From Planctomyces sp. (GTDB taxonomy: Bacteria > Planctomycetota > Planctomycetia > Planctomycetales > Planctomycetaceae): 34,624 bases of DNA. A program made the position numbers and the translations under genes. Of the stretch, positions 7,090 through 16,268 are shown piece by piece. The stretch is taken from assembly GCA_016795105.1 (NCBI GenBank), contig JAEUIH010000078.1, forward strand, positions 1-34,624, in the 5' to 3' direction. Below the pieces are notes generated by a model. The model saw only the letters and a program-made list of their open reading frames with translations, had not been told where the DNA came from and ran no database searches. Each line of letters opens with the position of its first letter. The first letter of the stretch is position 1.

Positions 7090-10000
7090 ATGAGCTCCAA
7101 GTTCACATTTTTCAGGTCAACCTTCTTCCAGAAAGCGTTCATCGCGACTGCGATTGCGTTCACTACCCAATCGGGATTGCTGTTCGCTCAGCGATCCGGG
7201 GGCAGTGAGCTGGATATGCTTCGGCGAGATGAAATTCGCGAGCAGTTGGGGTTGTCACAGGATCAGATCACGAAGCTGGACGAATTTCAAAGAAACTCGA
7301 ATCCGGGCCGTGAGGTGATTGAACCATTCATGGAACGCCTCCGGAATACTCAGGACGGCGACGAAGAAGCTCGCAATAAAATCCGCGAGGAGATGAATGC
7401 CGCTCTGGCAAAGGCAAGAACTCAGTTTCAGGATCAGGCGGCCGGTGTCTTGAGTGATCCTCAGAAAAAGGCGCTTCGCAGTCTGTATATTGCGTCTGCG
7501 GGAATTCGAGCGTTAACCGATGTGCGAGTCGCCACAGATCTGGGATTCACCGACGAGCAAAAGCAGAAACTCGAAGCCTTGAACACCGAACGACGAACAG
7601 CCTCTCAGGCACTCGGCTTTAACGCAACGGACGAACAAAGAACGAAGTTCGACGAAGAATGGAAGGCCAAGTTTCTCGAAGTCCTGACAGCAGATCAAAA
7701 GACGAAATGGGATGCTCAATCGGCCCCGGTTGCGATCGCTGCTCAGCCTGCGGCAGGTGAGACACCGGGTGTCGCACAACCAGGGCGGACAACAGTACCC
7801 GGTTCCGCCGCAGCACCTTCAACTCGTTCATCCGGCTCGGTCGAACCACCTCCGGGCGAAACCGCTGTCTCCAGTTTTGGTGCGAGCGCTGATGCCGCGG
7901 ATGGATCTCAGAAGATCGACAAACTGTCGTTCAATTTCCGCTATGCACCATGGGAACAGGTGATGACGGACTTTGCTCGTGCCGGTGGCTACACACTGGA
8001 CCTGACCACGGTTCCCCCAGGGACATTCAATCACATCGACAGCAATGTCTATACGATTGACCAGGCGCTCGACATCCTGAACGGTTATCTGCAGCGCAAA
8101 GGTTATGCGCTTGTCCGAAAAGATGGATTTCTGGTCTGCTTTAAGTTCGACGAAGGCGGCGGCATCCCGGAAACACTAATCCCGGATGTGACGATTGAGG
8201 AACTTACAAAAGTCGGAGACCATGAAGTCGTTCGACTCAAGATGGAGCTGGAAGACGTAGATGTCGCCATCATGGCGCAGGAAATCGAAACCTTGTTGTC
8301 CAAGCAGGGAAAGATGACTGCGTTTACTCAGACCGGAACTCTGATCATTCGAGATGCAGGATCAAATCTGCGACGCATTCGGGAGTTTGTTGATGACGCG
8401 ATGAAGAAGAAGAAGCCTGATCAGCCAATCTTTAAATCGTATCATGTGAAAAACCTCCCGGTTGAAGATGCAGAATTCATGCTGTTAACTCAGTTTGGCA
8501 TGCGACAGGGTGCCGTCAATGTCAGTTCTTCGAATGAAAATCGCGGTGGACCTCAGCGAGCCCCGGCGGCAACCTCGGCCGCACCGGCCCTTCAGGTTTC
8601 GTCTGATGTCCGAACAAACAGCCTGTTCGTGACCGGGACTCAAAAGCAGCATGATCTGGTCGAAGAAATCATGAAGGCGGTTGATGTTTCCGAAGGTCCG
8701 GACGGAAAGCCGTTGGCGGCCTTCGGCAGCTCAGGTCCATACCTGCAGGTCTACACCGTGTCCGGAGATCCTCGTGAAGTCGCGAAGAGTATTGATGCAA
8801 TGATGCCCGGTGTGATTCTGAACGAAGATGGTCGGAACGGCAGAGTTCACGTCTTCGCGACAGCCACACAGCATGAACAGGTTGCGTCATGGATCCAGGC
8901 ATTTGGTGGAGCCGGGGCAGGTGGTTCTGTCGCTGTCATTCCTCTCATGCGAATGGACCCCCTGAATGCGGCAGCAACTCTCAGATCTCTGTTTCTCAGC
9001 GAAGGAACCGGTGCTCCTACGATCGAAACGGATCAATATTCACGTGTTTTGATTATCCGAGGCTCTGCAGCTCAGATCGAGCAGATCAAGACCGTCCTGA
9101 AGGACCTTGGTGAAGATGGTTCCGGTGTCCGTCAGAATGGTGAAGGCGGACCAGTGCGACGTTACTCGCTTCAGGGTCGAGATCCGGAAGAATTTCTTGA
9201 GATTTTCCGTACGCAATGGGAGAAATCTCAGTCCAACCCCATTCGCATTGTGATCCCGTCTCAGAGCGGGCCTATCAAGAAAATGACAGTGCCCGGCAAG
9301 AAAGAAGAAGCCGCACCCGAAGAGTCGACTCCGCAGGCAAACCGTAATGCTGCAAGCCGGTATGAGATACAGACAACATCTGCTTCAGCAGCGAGGTTGC
9401 GGCAGGATGAATCCGGAACTGCACAGCCGACAGTTCCGGCCAAACAGTCGGATCGACAAACTTCGCCTGGTACTCAATCCGTGACAGAAGATGCTCAAAA
9501 GCCAACGACTCCTGAAGGAGTCGAGGTCATTGATGGCGTCCAACTGCTTGTGAACGGCGAAGAGCTCATCCTGATCTCTTCTGATGAAGCTGCTCTGGAT
9601 CGAGCAGAAGAAATGCTGGATATGCTTCAGCAGACCATTCCCTACAAGACCGAATGGACAATCTTTTATCTCATGTCAGCGGATGCAACCGAAACCGCTT
9701 CACTGCTCGAACAGATTTTCCCAAGCAGTTCCGTTGCCACTTCATCCGCAAGTTCCGGTTTCAGCCTGTCCAATATGTTTCGGCCGGTCACGGATACTGT
9801 TTCCAATCTGACCGGACTCGCCGGCATCCAGAATTCACCACAAACGCTGCGAATTATCCCCGACATTCGATCAAACTCACTTCTTGTTTCTGGTCCACCA
9901 ACGTTAATTCGCGATATGGAAATGGTCCTGAAGGTGCTGGACTCGGACGAAATCCCTGAGTCAATGCGGGATATGAAGCCTCGTATGATCGAAGTGAAGT

Positions 10001-10689
10001 ATGCGGAGATCGACGACGTTGCGACGATTGTCAACGATGTCTTTAAGCCGTACATGGAAGTCCAGGGCGGTCGACAGCAAAACGCGAATCCACTCGCAAT
10101 GTTAATGCCCGGAGGTGGCGGTGGTGGTGGCGGCCGTGAGAGTCAGCAGGTCCGGCTGACGGTTGGCATCGACCGACAAAACAGCAACCTGATCGTGTCC
10201 TGCAATGCTCAGATTTTCGAAGAGGTTAAACAGGTTGTTTCGGAAATCGATGAACGAGCCAGAGTTTCCGACAAAACCCTGACCGTTGTTCAGCTGAAAA
10301 ACGGCGATGCGACTCTCATTCAGCAGTCACTTCAGTCCCTCTTCCCACGTGTAACGAGCTCAGCAACTCGACCTTCCACAGGAGGAGCTGCTGGAGGACA
10401 GGGCGGTGATGCCGGTCGGGGTCCTGGTACACAACAACAGGATGCTTTCAACCAAATGATCCGTGACCGGATGCGAAATGGCGGAGCGGCTGGTGGATTT
10501 CCAGGCGGCGGTGGCTTTGGCGGGGGCACTGGCGGCTTCGGCGGAGGCACTGGCGGCTTTGGTGGTGGACGTGGTGGCTTTGGCGGCGGCACCGGCGGCT
10601 TTGGTGGCGGCACGGGTGGCTTCGGTGGTGGACGTGGTGGCTTCGGCGGTGGCACGGGTGGCTTTGGCGGCGGACGCGGCGGTCGTTGA
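7090..10689 (+). CDS. Secretin-like protein with tandem N-type modules and Gly-rich tail
   Basis: This 1199-residue exported protein has a signal peptide at about 1-33. A helical, charged region (about 34-215) has repeated LGLSQDQITKL / LGFTDEQKQKL segments resembling LTxxQ proteins. An N0-like segment follows at about 278-435. Then come seven segments with the secretin N-domain pattern (beta strand, helix, then LF or similar), starting near 446, 549, 614, 689, 854, 965 and 1064. The tail, about 1133-1199, is GGFGGG repeats. I see no secretin C-terminal barrel: the usual VPLLGDIPxLGxLF-type motif and the long amphipathic beta region are absent. It heads the gsp operon, 38 bases before gspE. 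In other T2SS/T4P operons this position holds GspD/PilQ. It may form a periplasmic ring scaffold that works with a separate pore, or a divergent pore unrecognisable by eye. Confidence 0.7.
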   Translation: MSSKFTFFRSTFFQKAFIATAIAFTTQSGLLFAQRSGGSELDMLRRDEIREQLGLSQDQITKLDEFQRNSNPGREVIEPFMERLRNTQDGDEEARNKIREEMNAALAKARTQFQDQAAGVLSDPQKKALRSLYIASAGIRALTDVRVATDLGFTDEQKQKLEALNTERRTASQALGFNATDEQRTKFDEEWKAKFLEVLTADQKTKWDAQSAPVAIAAQPAAGETPGVAQPGRTTVPGSAAAPSTRSSGSVEPPPGETAVSSFGASADAADGSQKIDKLSFNFRYAPWEQVMTDFARAGGYTLDLTTVPPGTFNHIDSNVYTIDQALDILNGYLQRKGYALVRKDGFLVCFKFDEGGGIPETLIPDVTIEELTKVGDHEVVRLKMELEDVDVAIMAQEIETLLSKQGKMTAFTQTGTLIIRDAGSNLRRIREFVDDAMKKKKPDQPIFKSYHVKNLPVEDAEFMLLTQFGMRQGAVNVSSSNENRGGPQRAPAATSAAPALQVSSDVRTNSLFVTGTQKQHDLVEEIMKAVDVSEGPDGKPLAAFGSSGPYLQVYTVSGDPREVAKSIDAMMPGVILNEDGRNGRVHVFATATQHEQVASWIQAFGGAGAGGSVAVIPLMRMDPLNAAATLRSLFLSEGTGAPTIETDQYSRVLIIRGSAAQIEQIKTVLKDLGEDGSGVRQNGEGGPVRRYSLQGRDPEEFLEIFRTQWEKSQSNPIRIVIPSQSGPIKKMTVPGKKEEAAPEESTPQANRNAASRYEIQTTSASAARLRQDESGTAQPTVPAKQSDRQTSPGTQSVTEDAQKPTTPEGVEVIDGVQLLVNGEELILISSDEAALDRAEEMLDMLQQTIPYKTEWTIFYLMSADATETASLLEQIFPSSSVATSSASSGFSLSNMFRPVTDTVSNLTGLAGIQNSPQTLRIIPDIRSNSLLVSGPPTLIRDMEMVLKVLDSDEIPESMRDMKPRMIEVKYAEIDDVATIVNDVFKPYMEVQGGRQQNANPLAMLMPGGGGGGGGRESQQVRLTVGIDRQNSNLIVSCNAQIFEEVKQVVSEIDERARVSDKTLTVVQLKNGDATLIQQSLQSLFPRVTSSATRPSTGGAAGGQGGDAGRGPGTQQQDAFNQMIRDRMRNGGAAGGFPGGGGFGGGTGGFGGGTGGFGGGRGGFGGGTGGFGGGTGGFGGGRGGFGGGTGGFGGGRGGR
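10498..10689 (+). repeat. GGF-coding minisatellite at the 3' end of the secretin-like gene
   Basis: Tandem units of about 18-21 bases (GGCGGCTTTGGTGGTGGAC type) encode GGFGGGTGGFGGGRG. Synonymous differences among the units suggest an old array under protein-level constraint. It ends exactly at the stop codon. Confidence 0.75.
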
Positions 10690-10726
10690 TTTGAATCCCG
10701 CGGCAACCTGTGAATGAGCAATCAAC

Positions 10727-12412
10727 ATGGAACTTGGTCAACTTCTAGTCAGTAACGGTCTTGTCACTCGCGAACAGCTTCAGCAGGCTCGCGAGACACA
10801 AGGCAATACGCGCATTGATCAGGCACTCATTAAAATTGGTGCTGTGACAGAGGACGCCATTCTGCGAACTTTGTCCGATGAACTGGGAATGCGTTATATC
10901 GACCTTAAGAATATCGAAGTCGATACGGAGCTTCTGACAAAGTTCCCAACGTCTTCAATCTTCCGACATACGCTTCTGCCACTTTACCGCCAGAACGGTC
11001 ACGTTGTCGTGGCCACCGGCGATCCCCTGAACCTCGAAGGTCTCGACGAACTCAGCACTGTGACAGGCTTCAAGCTGGAGCCCGTTCTGACTCGCAGCGG
11101 CGAACTGGGTAATCGGATCAACGAACTGCTTGGTGTCGGCGGCGACACAATCAACCAACTGGTTCGACGCAGAACAGAAGAAGGCATTGAGCTATTAGAA
11201 GAGATTGAAGAAGACTTTGGCGAACTGGCCGAGGGCGCTCAGGCTCCATCCGTCATTCGACTCGTCAATGAACTGCTGATGGAAGCCGTCAAACAGCAGA
11301 CCAGCGACATTCATATTGAACCACAGGAGAATGGACTTCGAGTTCGATACCGTATGGACGGTATGTTGCGAATTCAGCCGGTGCCTCAGGAGATCGGACA
11401 GTTCTATTCAGCCATCGTGACTCGTCTTAAAATTATGTCTCACCTGAACATCGCTGAAAAGCGACTGCCTCAGGACGGACGTATCAAGCTGCGTGTCTCC
11501 GGACGCGAAGTCGACGTGCGAGTCTCGATCATCCCGATGCTCCATGGCGAAGGCGTGGTCATGCGATTGCTTGACAAAGCACGCATGAAGTTCGATCTGA
11601 AGGCAGTGGGGATGCCACCCACTTGTCTCAAGACATTCCGGGAACTGCTGGACCTGCCCCACGGGATTATCCTTGTCACCGGACCAACCGGAAGCGGTAA
11701 ATCGACCACTCTCTACAGTGCATTAAACGAGATCAAAGATCCGGCAACCAAAATCATCACTGTGGAAGACCCGGTTGAATACCATATGGATGGCATCAGC
11801 CAGATTCAGGTTCATAGTCGCATTGGCCTGACATTTGCCGCCGCTCTCCGAAGTATCCTGCGACATGACCCGGATGTGGTGCTGATCGGGGAAATTCGAG
11901 ACGGCGAAACAGCCCAGAGCGCGATTCAGGCGTCGCTGACCGGTCATATGGTATTCAGTACTCTGCACACAAATGACGCCCCCAGCGCGTTTACTCGACT
12001 GGTGGACATGGGAGTGGAACCATACCTTGTTGCCAGTACAGTTGAGGGTGTTCTCGCACAACGACTTGTGCGAAGACTCTGTCCTCACTGCAAGATTGCC
12101 AAAAAACCATCGGAAGTCGAAATGCCTGTCGACTTTCCACTGCCGTACCCGGAAGTGGTTTACGAGCCGAACGGCTGCCGTGAATGTCGTGACACGGGCT
12201 TCGCGGGCCGAATCGGGGTCTTTGAACTCCTGCGAACAGATCCTGTGATTCAGCGCATGTGCGCAGAACAGAAGAGTTCGACTGAAATTCGCGACTACGC
12301 TCTGAAGGCCGGCATGACGACTCTCCGCAGCAGTGGCTGGGAGCAGGTGATGGCAGGTGTGACCAGCATCGAAGAAGTCGTTCGTATTACTCGCGGGGAC
12401 ATTGTTGGTTAG
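10727..12412 (+). CDS. gspE: Type II secretion/type IV pilus assembly ATPase GspE/PilB
   Basis: This 561-residue cytoplasmic AAA-type secretion ATPase powers pseudopilus assembly through the GspF platform. The N-terminus has an MshEN-like two-motif domain ([16 protein letters not shown] at about 3-18, then [17 protein letters not shown]). A long linker leads to the C-terminal ATPase. Walker A is GPTGSGKS (319-326), the Walker B region is [12 protein letters not shown] (about 382-393), and the His/Asp-box regions are intact. A tetracysteine zinc site is formed by CPHC (about 453-456) and CREC (about 484-487). Length is normal for the family. It sits between the secretin-like gene and gspF, with only 2 bases before gspF. 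Whether it serves a T2SS or a pilus cannot be decided from this protein alone. Confidence 0.95.
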   Translation: MELGQLLVSNGLVTREQLQQARETQGNTRIDQALIKIGAVTEDAILRTLSDELGMRYIDLKNIEVDTELLTKFPTSSIFRHTLLPLYRQNGHVVVATGDPLNLEGLDELSTVTGFKLEPVLTRSGELGNRINELLGVGGDTINQLVRRRTEEGIELLEEIEEDFGELAEGAQAPSVIRLVNELLMEAVKQQTSDIHIEPQENGLRVRYRMDGMLRIQPVPQEIGQFYSAIVTRLKIMSHLNIAEKRLPQDGRIKLRVSGREVDVRVSIIPMLHGEGVVMRLLDKARMKFDLKAVGMPPTCLKTFRELLDLPHGIILVTGPTGSGKSTTLYSALNEIKDPATKIITVEDPVEYHMDGISQIQVHSRIGLTFAAALRSILRHDPDVVLIGEIRDGETAQSAIQASLTGHMVFSTLHTNDAPSAFTRLVDMGVEPYLVASTVEGVLAQRLVRRLCPHCKIAKKPSEVEMPVDFPLPYPEVVYEPNGCRECRDTGFAGRIGVFELLRTDPVIQRMCAEQKSSTEIRDYALKAGMTTLRSSGWEQVMAGVTSIEEVVRITRGDIVG

Positions 12413-12414
12413 CC

Positions 12415-13626
12415 ATGCCGGACTTTGATTACCTAGCACGTGAACTCTCTGGAAAACAGGTCTCGGGGTCAATCTCCGCAGCCAGCGAATCAGATGCGCT
12501 CAACGCACTCGCTGGTCGCAGCCTGTTTCCAATGAAGGTGACTCTGTCCGCTGCGTCGAAAAAGCAGGCAGAGCAGGGCAGCCGCAGAGTTGCCCCACGA
12601 CATCTCACCGTATTCTACAACCAGTTAGCCGACCTGCTGAAGTCGGGTGTGCCACTACTTCGCTCCCTAACGCTGCTGGAAGAGCAAACTTCAAATCCAA
12701 CACTGCGAGTCGTCATTCAGGACGTCCGCGAACAAGTTGCAGATGGTTCGAGACTCAACGACGCCATGCGCCGACACCCGAAGACATTTAACAGTCTGAC
12801 GGTGAGTATGGTGAAGGCCGGAGAGGAAGGCAGTTTTCTCGAAGAAGTGCTGTCCCGTATCGCGATGTTTAATGAACATCAGGAGGAACTGAAGGGACGT
12901 GTCACGGGAGCAATGGTCTATCCACTGTTCCTGTTGCTTGTTGGAACAGGCATCGTTGTCGTAATGATGGTCTGGTTCGTCCCCAAGTTCGCGGCGATGT
13001 TTGATCGTATGAAAAGTCAGGGTACGCTGCCCTGGGCAACAACCGCACTGATGTCCATCAGCGACATCCTGCAGGCGTGGTGGATGCTGATTGTTATCGG
13101 TTTGATCGGCGGAATCGCAGGATTCATTGCCTGGGCTGGCACTCCGGATGGTCAGAAGCTCCTGGACCGCTGGAAACTCAAAGTACCGGGATTGGGACCG
13201 ATTCTGCAGAATCTGGCCGTCGCTCGTTTCTGCAGAATGCTGGGTACTCTCCTGAAAAACGGTGTTCCGATTCTTCAGTCACTCCGTATCGCCAAAGATG
13301 CCAGCGGAAATATTGTGCTCGCCGAAGCCATTGGAAATGCTGTGGAAAATGTCAGCAGTGGAACCTCTCTGGCGGTACCCCTGAGAGCCAGCGGGCAGTT
13401 CACTAAAGAACTGGTCGAAATGATTTCGGTGGGAGAAGAAGCCAATAATCTGGAAAATGTTCTGATTGGAGTCGCAGATAACCTGGAAAAACGTACCAGC
13501 CGGCGAATAGACCTTGTCGTCCGCATGCTGGAACCTCTGCTTCTGCTGGTGATGGCTGCGATTGTCGTGTTTGTGATCGCTGCGCTGTTGCTCCCGATCC
13601 TGAATCTTTCCACAATGCAGCGATAA
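12415..13626 (+). CDS. gspF: Type II secretion inner-membrane platform protein GspF/PilC
   Basis: This 403-residue polytopic membrane protein forms the platform rotated or pushed by GspE. Two copies of the T2SSF domain are visible, each with the LADLLKSGVPLLRSL / LGTLLKNGVPILQSL signature (about 65-80 and 275-290) and the ISVGEEANNLENVL-type motif. Three hydrophobic helices lie at about 163-190, 222-243 and 370-400, matching GspF topology. The N-terminal DFDYLARELSGKQVSGSI segment is typical of the family. It starts 2 bases after gspE stops, so the two are probably translationally coupled. A 143-bp gap with hairpins follows before gspG. Confidence 0.95.
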   Translation: MPDFDYLARELSGKQVSGSISAASESDALNALAGRSLFPMKVTLSAASKKQAEQGSRRVAPRHLTVFYNQLADLLKSGVPLLRSLTLLEEQTSNPTLRVVIQDVREQVADGSRLNDAMRRHPKTFNSLTVSMVKAGEEGSFLEEVLSRIAMFNEHQEELKGRVTGAMVYPLFLLLVGTGIVVVMMVWFVPKFAAMFDRMKSQGTLPWATTALMSISDILQAWWMLIVIGLIGGIAGFIAWAGTPDGQKLLDRWKLKVPGLGPILQNLAVARFCRMLGTLLKNGVPILQSLRIAKDASGNIVLAEAIGNAVENVSSGTSLAVPLRASGQFTKELVEMISVGEEANNLENVLIGVADNLEKRTSRRIDLVVRMLEPLLLLVMAAIVVFVIAALLLPILNLSTMQR

Positions 13627-13675
13627 ATCACTCGTAATGCTCGGAAAATCCCGACTCGCCAGCCTGCCTTTCGGG

Positions 13676-13732
13676 GTTTACCAGAGTAAACATTCATTTG
13701 GCATTCGTTCGTTTCCGAACTCCAATGCCGAA
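13676..13732 (+). promoter_or_regulatory. Two consecutive hairpins in the gspF-gspG gap
   Basis: GTTTAC/GTAAAC (13676-13681 and 13686-13691, CAGA loop) is followed by an extended stem at 13697-13732. In the second stem the outer arms TTTGGCATT/AATGCCGAA pair with one mismatch and enclose a perfect GTTCG/CGAAC stem with a TTTC loop. The structures end 37 bases before the gspG start. They could attenuate, stabilise or process the mRNA so that the major pseudopilin is made in excess. Confidence 0.5.
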
Positions 13733-13769
13733 CTGGGTTTACTCAAACTGAACCAAAGGACAATTTGGA

Positions 13770-14297
13770 ATGAAAACGCTTCGGAAAATTTCTCAATCAA
13801 CCGTGTCGCCCCGACCGAGTATCAACGCTCGGGCTGAACGACGATCTCGTGCGGGTTTTACTTTGCTCGAACTGTTGATCGTTCTCGCAATTATTCTCGT
13901 CATTGCTGCGATGGTCGTGCCGAACCTGATCGGAACTCAGCAACAGGCAAATATCAACGCAACCATGGTGACGATCAAATCCGCAGAGAACACCTCCAAG
14001 ATGTTTGCCGCCGACCATTCCGGTTCATTCCTTGTGGGTTCGGGCCAGAGTGCATGGCAGGGCTTTATCAATCCGGAACCTGTGCGTGGTCGCCAGCTTC
14101 CTCCATACTATGAAGAACCACCAGTAGACGCCTGGGGCCAGGTGCTGAATTACGAATGGGATGGAACCGGACACAACAAAGGTCAAGGTGGAAAGGCTCT
14201 GAAGCCTGCGATCTGGTCCAATGGTCCTAATATGCAGGATGATGGTGGTTCAGGAGACGACATCAACAACTGGACGTCGGCGACAGCACCGCAGTAG
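13770..14297 (+). CDS. gspG: Major pseudopilin GspG
   Basis: This 175-residue type IV pilin-like protein has a prepilin peptidase site RSRAG/FTLLE, with Gly29 at -1 and Glu34 at +5. The hydrophobic helix LLIVLAIILVIAAMVVPNLIG follows. The C-terminal part has the GspG-type DAWGQVLNYEW segment (about 119-129). It ends in an acidic glycine loop, DDGGSGDDINNW (about 155-166), matching the calcium-binding loop of GspG. The start ATG has an AAGGA Shine-Dalgarno 9 bases upstream. It forms the shaft of the pseudopilus, and the minor pseudopilins gspH-K follow directly. The positively charged leader of 29 residues is long for GspG. Confidence 0.93.
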   Translation: MKTLRKISQSTVSPRPSINARAERRSRAGFTLLELLIVLAIILVIAAMVVPNLIGTQQQANINATMVTIKSAENTSKMFAADHSGSFLVGSGQSAWQGFINPEPVRGRQLPPYYEEPPVDAWGQVLNYEWDGTGHNKGQGGKALKPAIWSNGPNMQDDGGSGDDINNWTSATAPQ

Positions 14298-14347
14298 TCT
14301 CTGCTGTGCCAATGTTCTGAACACCGTTTGCTTGAGTTCGCCGGACA

Positions 14348-14959
14348 ATGAAACAGCCGTCCATCACAACAGCCAGTCGATCGGCAGTCAGCGGATTTTC
14401 GCTGATGGAACTGCTGATTGTGCTGGCTGTTCTCGTCGCGATTTCTGCGATGGCGGCTCCATCCCTGATTGAACGGATGAAGGACAGCACGGTTCAGGAG
14501 TCTGCTGAATCGGTCCGCGAAATCGTGGCCGAAGCACGCACGTATGCAATTGACTCCGGCATTGACTATCAGTTTCGCTATGAACCAAATGGAAAGTACT
14601 TTGTCGTACTTCCCTCGGAACAGGAACCGACAACGGCAAACTCCACGTCCACAGATTCATCCAGTGGTGAATATATGCGGTTGTCAGGAGAACTTCCGGA
14701 AGGCCTGTCACTGCGTGCAATGGACGGGGAAGAAGATTCCAGTGAGCGACTTGATCCAGAATGGTTTGGTGCTCTTCCGGACGCCGGTGTCCTGTCCGAA
14801 AAGTCCTGGTCACGCCCCGTGTATTTCCACTTTGACGGGAGTGCCGTTGATCATACGTTTCGAGTCATGGACACGGACGGTCGAACGGCAGAAATCAGTA
14901 TTCGCGGACTTACGGGATCTGTTCGGCTGTCAGGCGTGTATCGAGAGGAGCAGCAATAA
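14348..14959 (+). CDS. gspH: Minor pseudopilin GspH-like
   Basis: This 203-residue protein has a prepilin signal, SAVSG/FSLME (Gly16 at -1, Glu21 at +5), and the helix LLIVLAVLVAISAMAAPSLIE. The following VQESAESVREIVAEARTYAIDSG is the GspH/FimT pattern, a long helix leading to a beta domain that contains RYEPNGKYFVVLP. Its position after gspG and before gspI fits the usual order. The stop overlaps the next start (TAATG). Assignment to H rather than a generic pseudopilin rests on order and the helix pattern. Confidence 0.85.
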   Translation: MKQPSITTASRSAVSGFSLMELLIVLAVLVAISAMAAPSLIERMKDSTVQESAESVREIVAEARTYAIDSGIDYQFRYEPNGKYFVVLPSEQEPTTANSTSTDSSSGEYMRLSGELPEGLSLRAMDGEEDSSERLDPEWFGALPDAGVLSEKSWSRPVYFHFDGSAVDHTFRVMDTDGRTAEISIRGLTGSVRLSGVYREEQQ

Positions 14960-15384
14960 TGCGCACGTCTCCGAATCGCTCCGGCCTGACTCTGCTTGAA
15001 GTACTGATTTCTCTGGCGATCTTCCTGAGTTCACTCACGGGAATCATGCAATTGCTTGCAATTGGACAGCGAGCCGAACTCCAGGCACGACTGCAGGCTG
15101 AGGCCGTCATTCGCTGCGAATCGAAGATGGCCGAGGTCATCGCTGGCATTGAGGAACTAAAATCCGGGGCCGGTCAGCCATTTCTGGATGAAGGAAATGA
15201 AGAAGGGTTCTGGCAATGGAAGCTTGAAGTTGCCGATGCCGGAACGACTGGCTTACTTCAGGTGACAGTCATCGTTGATCATCAGTTGTCAGAAGATCAG
15301 ATCAACGCAGGATTCACGCTGACTCGATATATGCGAGACCCACAAATCTTTATTGATGCGGCTCTTTCGGAGACCTCCGAATGA
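14959..15384 (+). CDS. gspI: Minor pseudopilin GspI-like
   Basis: This 141-residue protein has a short prepilin leader, cleaved at RSG/LTLLE (Gly9 at -1, Glu14 at +5). The helix VLISLAIFLSSLTGIMQLLAIG follows, a typical GspI/PilV start. Length fits GspI. It shares one base with the end of gspH and overlaps gspJ by ATGA, so translation is coupled. It probably joins GspJ and GspK in the pseudopilus tip complex. Confidence 0.85.
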   Translation: MRTSPNRSGLTLLEVLISLAIFLSSLTGIMQLLAIGQRAELQARLQAEAVIRCESKMAEVIAGIEELKSGAGQPFLDEGNEEGFWQWKLEVADAGTTGLLQVTVIVDHQLSEDQINAGFTLTRYMRDPQIFIDAALSETSE

Positions 15385-16268
15385 GATCCACGCCACTGCA
15401 CGGAACACGCCACGCGTTTACCCTGATGGAAGCACTGATTTCCATGGGGTTGATGACCATGATTATGGCCGGGCTTTATGCTGCCATGACGATCTACCTG
15501 AACCTCCAGACAAACAGTCATGAAGAAGTCGCTCGCACGCAGATTGCACGCACTTTGCTGCGACAAATCACACGTGACATCCAGTCGACCGTCTTTGTCA
15601 AAGAAGAGACTGCTGAAGAAGAATCAGACGACTCGGAGTCCTCAGAAGAAACCGATGAGTCGTCCGAAACCGTGACGCCGGAAACGGCTGCCAGCGGATC
15701 AACCGACTACAAGAACGGACTGATTGGTACTTCGACCGATCTGTTGTTGTATATCAGTCGCCCGGATCGAAACCTGAACTACGTCTCGGCTCAGGAACTG
15801 GTGATGTCATCCGACCGAACTGGTGACCTGATGATGGTTCGTTATTTTGTTGCTCAAACCAGTGCGGGTGGCATTTCATCGGATATCGCCGAACGAGAAA
15901 CCTCGGGATCATTCTCCGGTTCGGCGGGACTTGTGCGAATGACGGGTGACTTGAATGCACTTGGAAATGCCGTACAGCAAAATGAAGAACAGGATCAAAT
16001 CTCCGCCGCCAAAGTGATGGCACCCGAAGTTCGCAGTATCTCGTTTCGCTACTATGACGGGGCTCAGTGGCAGGAAGAATGGGACAGCACTTTGCTGAAC
16101 CTTCTCCCTCAGGCGATCGAAGTCACGCTGGTACTGCAAACGCCCGAACCTGAGGATTTGATGGAAAAATCGCCGAGCGAAGATCCATACGCCTTGCCGG
16201 ATTCCTCATATGTCATGGTCGTTAACCTGCCGGTTGCCGAACCTTATATCCCGGAGTCGGCTCTATGA
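15381..16268 (+). CDS. gspJ: Minor pseudopilin GspJ-like
   Basis: This 295-residue protein has the pseudopilin sequence RHA/FTLMEALISMG. The -1 residue is Ala12 rather than Gly, which prepilin peptidases tolerate less often, while Glu17 at +5 is kept. After the helix comes TQIARTLLRQITRDIQSTVF, the GspJ pattern. An acidic Ser/Glu/Asp-rich insertion follows at about 75-100 (EEESDDSESSEETDESSE). The C-terminal part has VRSISFRYYDGAQWQEEW (about 215-232), typical of GspJ. It is longer than classical GspJ (about 200 aa). It overlaps gspI and gspK by ATGA. Confidence 0.88.
   Translation: MRSTPLHGTRHAFTLMEALISMGLMTMIMAGLYAAMTIYLNLQTNSHEEVARTQIARTLLRQITRDIQSTVFVKEETAEEESDDSESSEETDESSETVTPETAASGSTDYKNGLIGTSTDLLLYISRPDRNLNYVSAQELVMSSDRTGDLMMVRYFVAQTSAGGISSDIAERETSGSFSGSAGLVRMTGDLNALGNAVQQNEEQDQISAAKVMAPEVRSISFRYYDGAQWQEEWDSTLLNLLPQAIEVTLVLQTPEPEDLMEKSPSEDPYALPDSSYVMVVNLPVAEPYIPESAL

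Noticed and set aside
10332-10721. Proline-rich open frames opposite the secretin-like tail
   Set aside because: They are the complement of GGF repeats. The plus frame continues a long, signal-bearing coding sequence.
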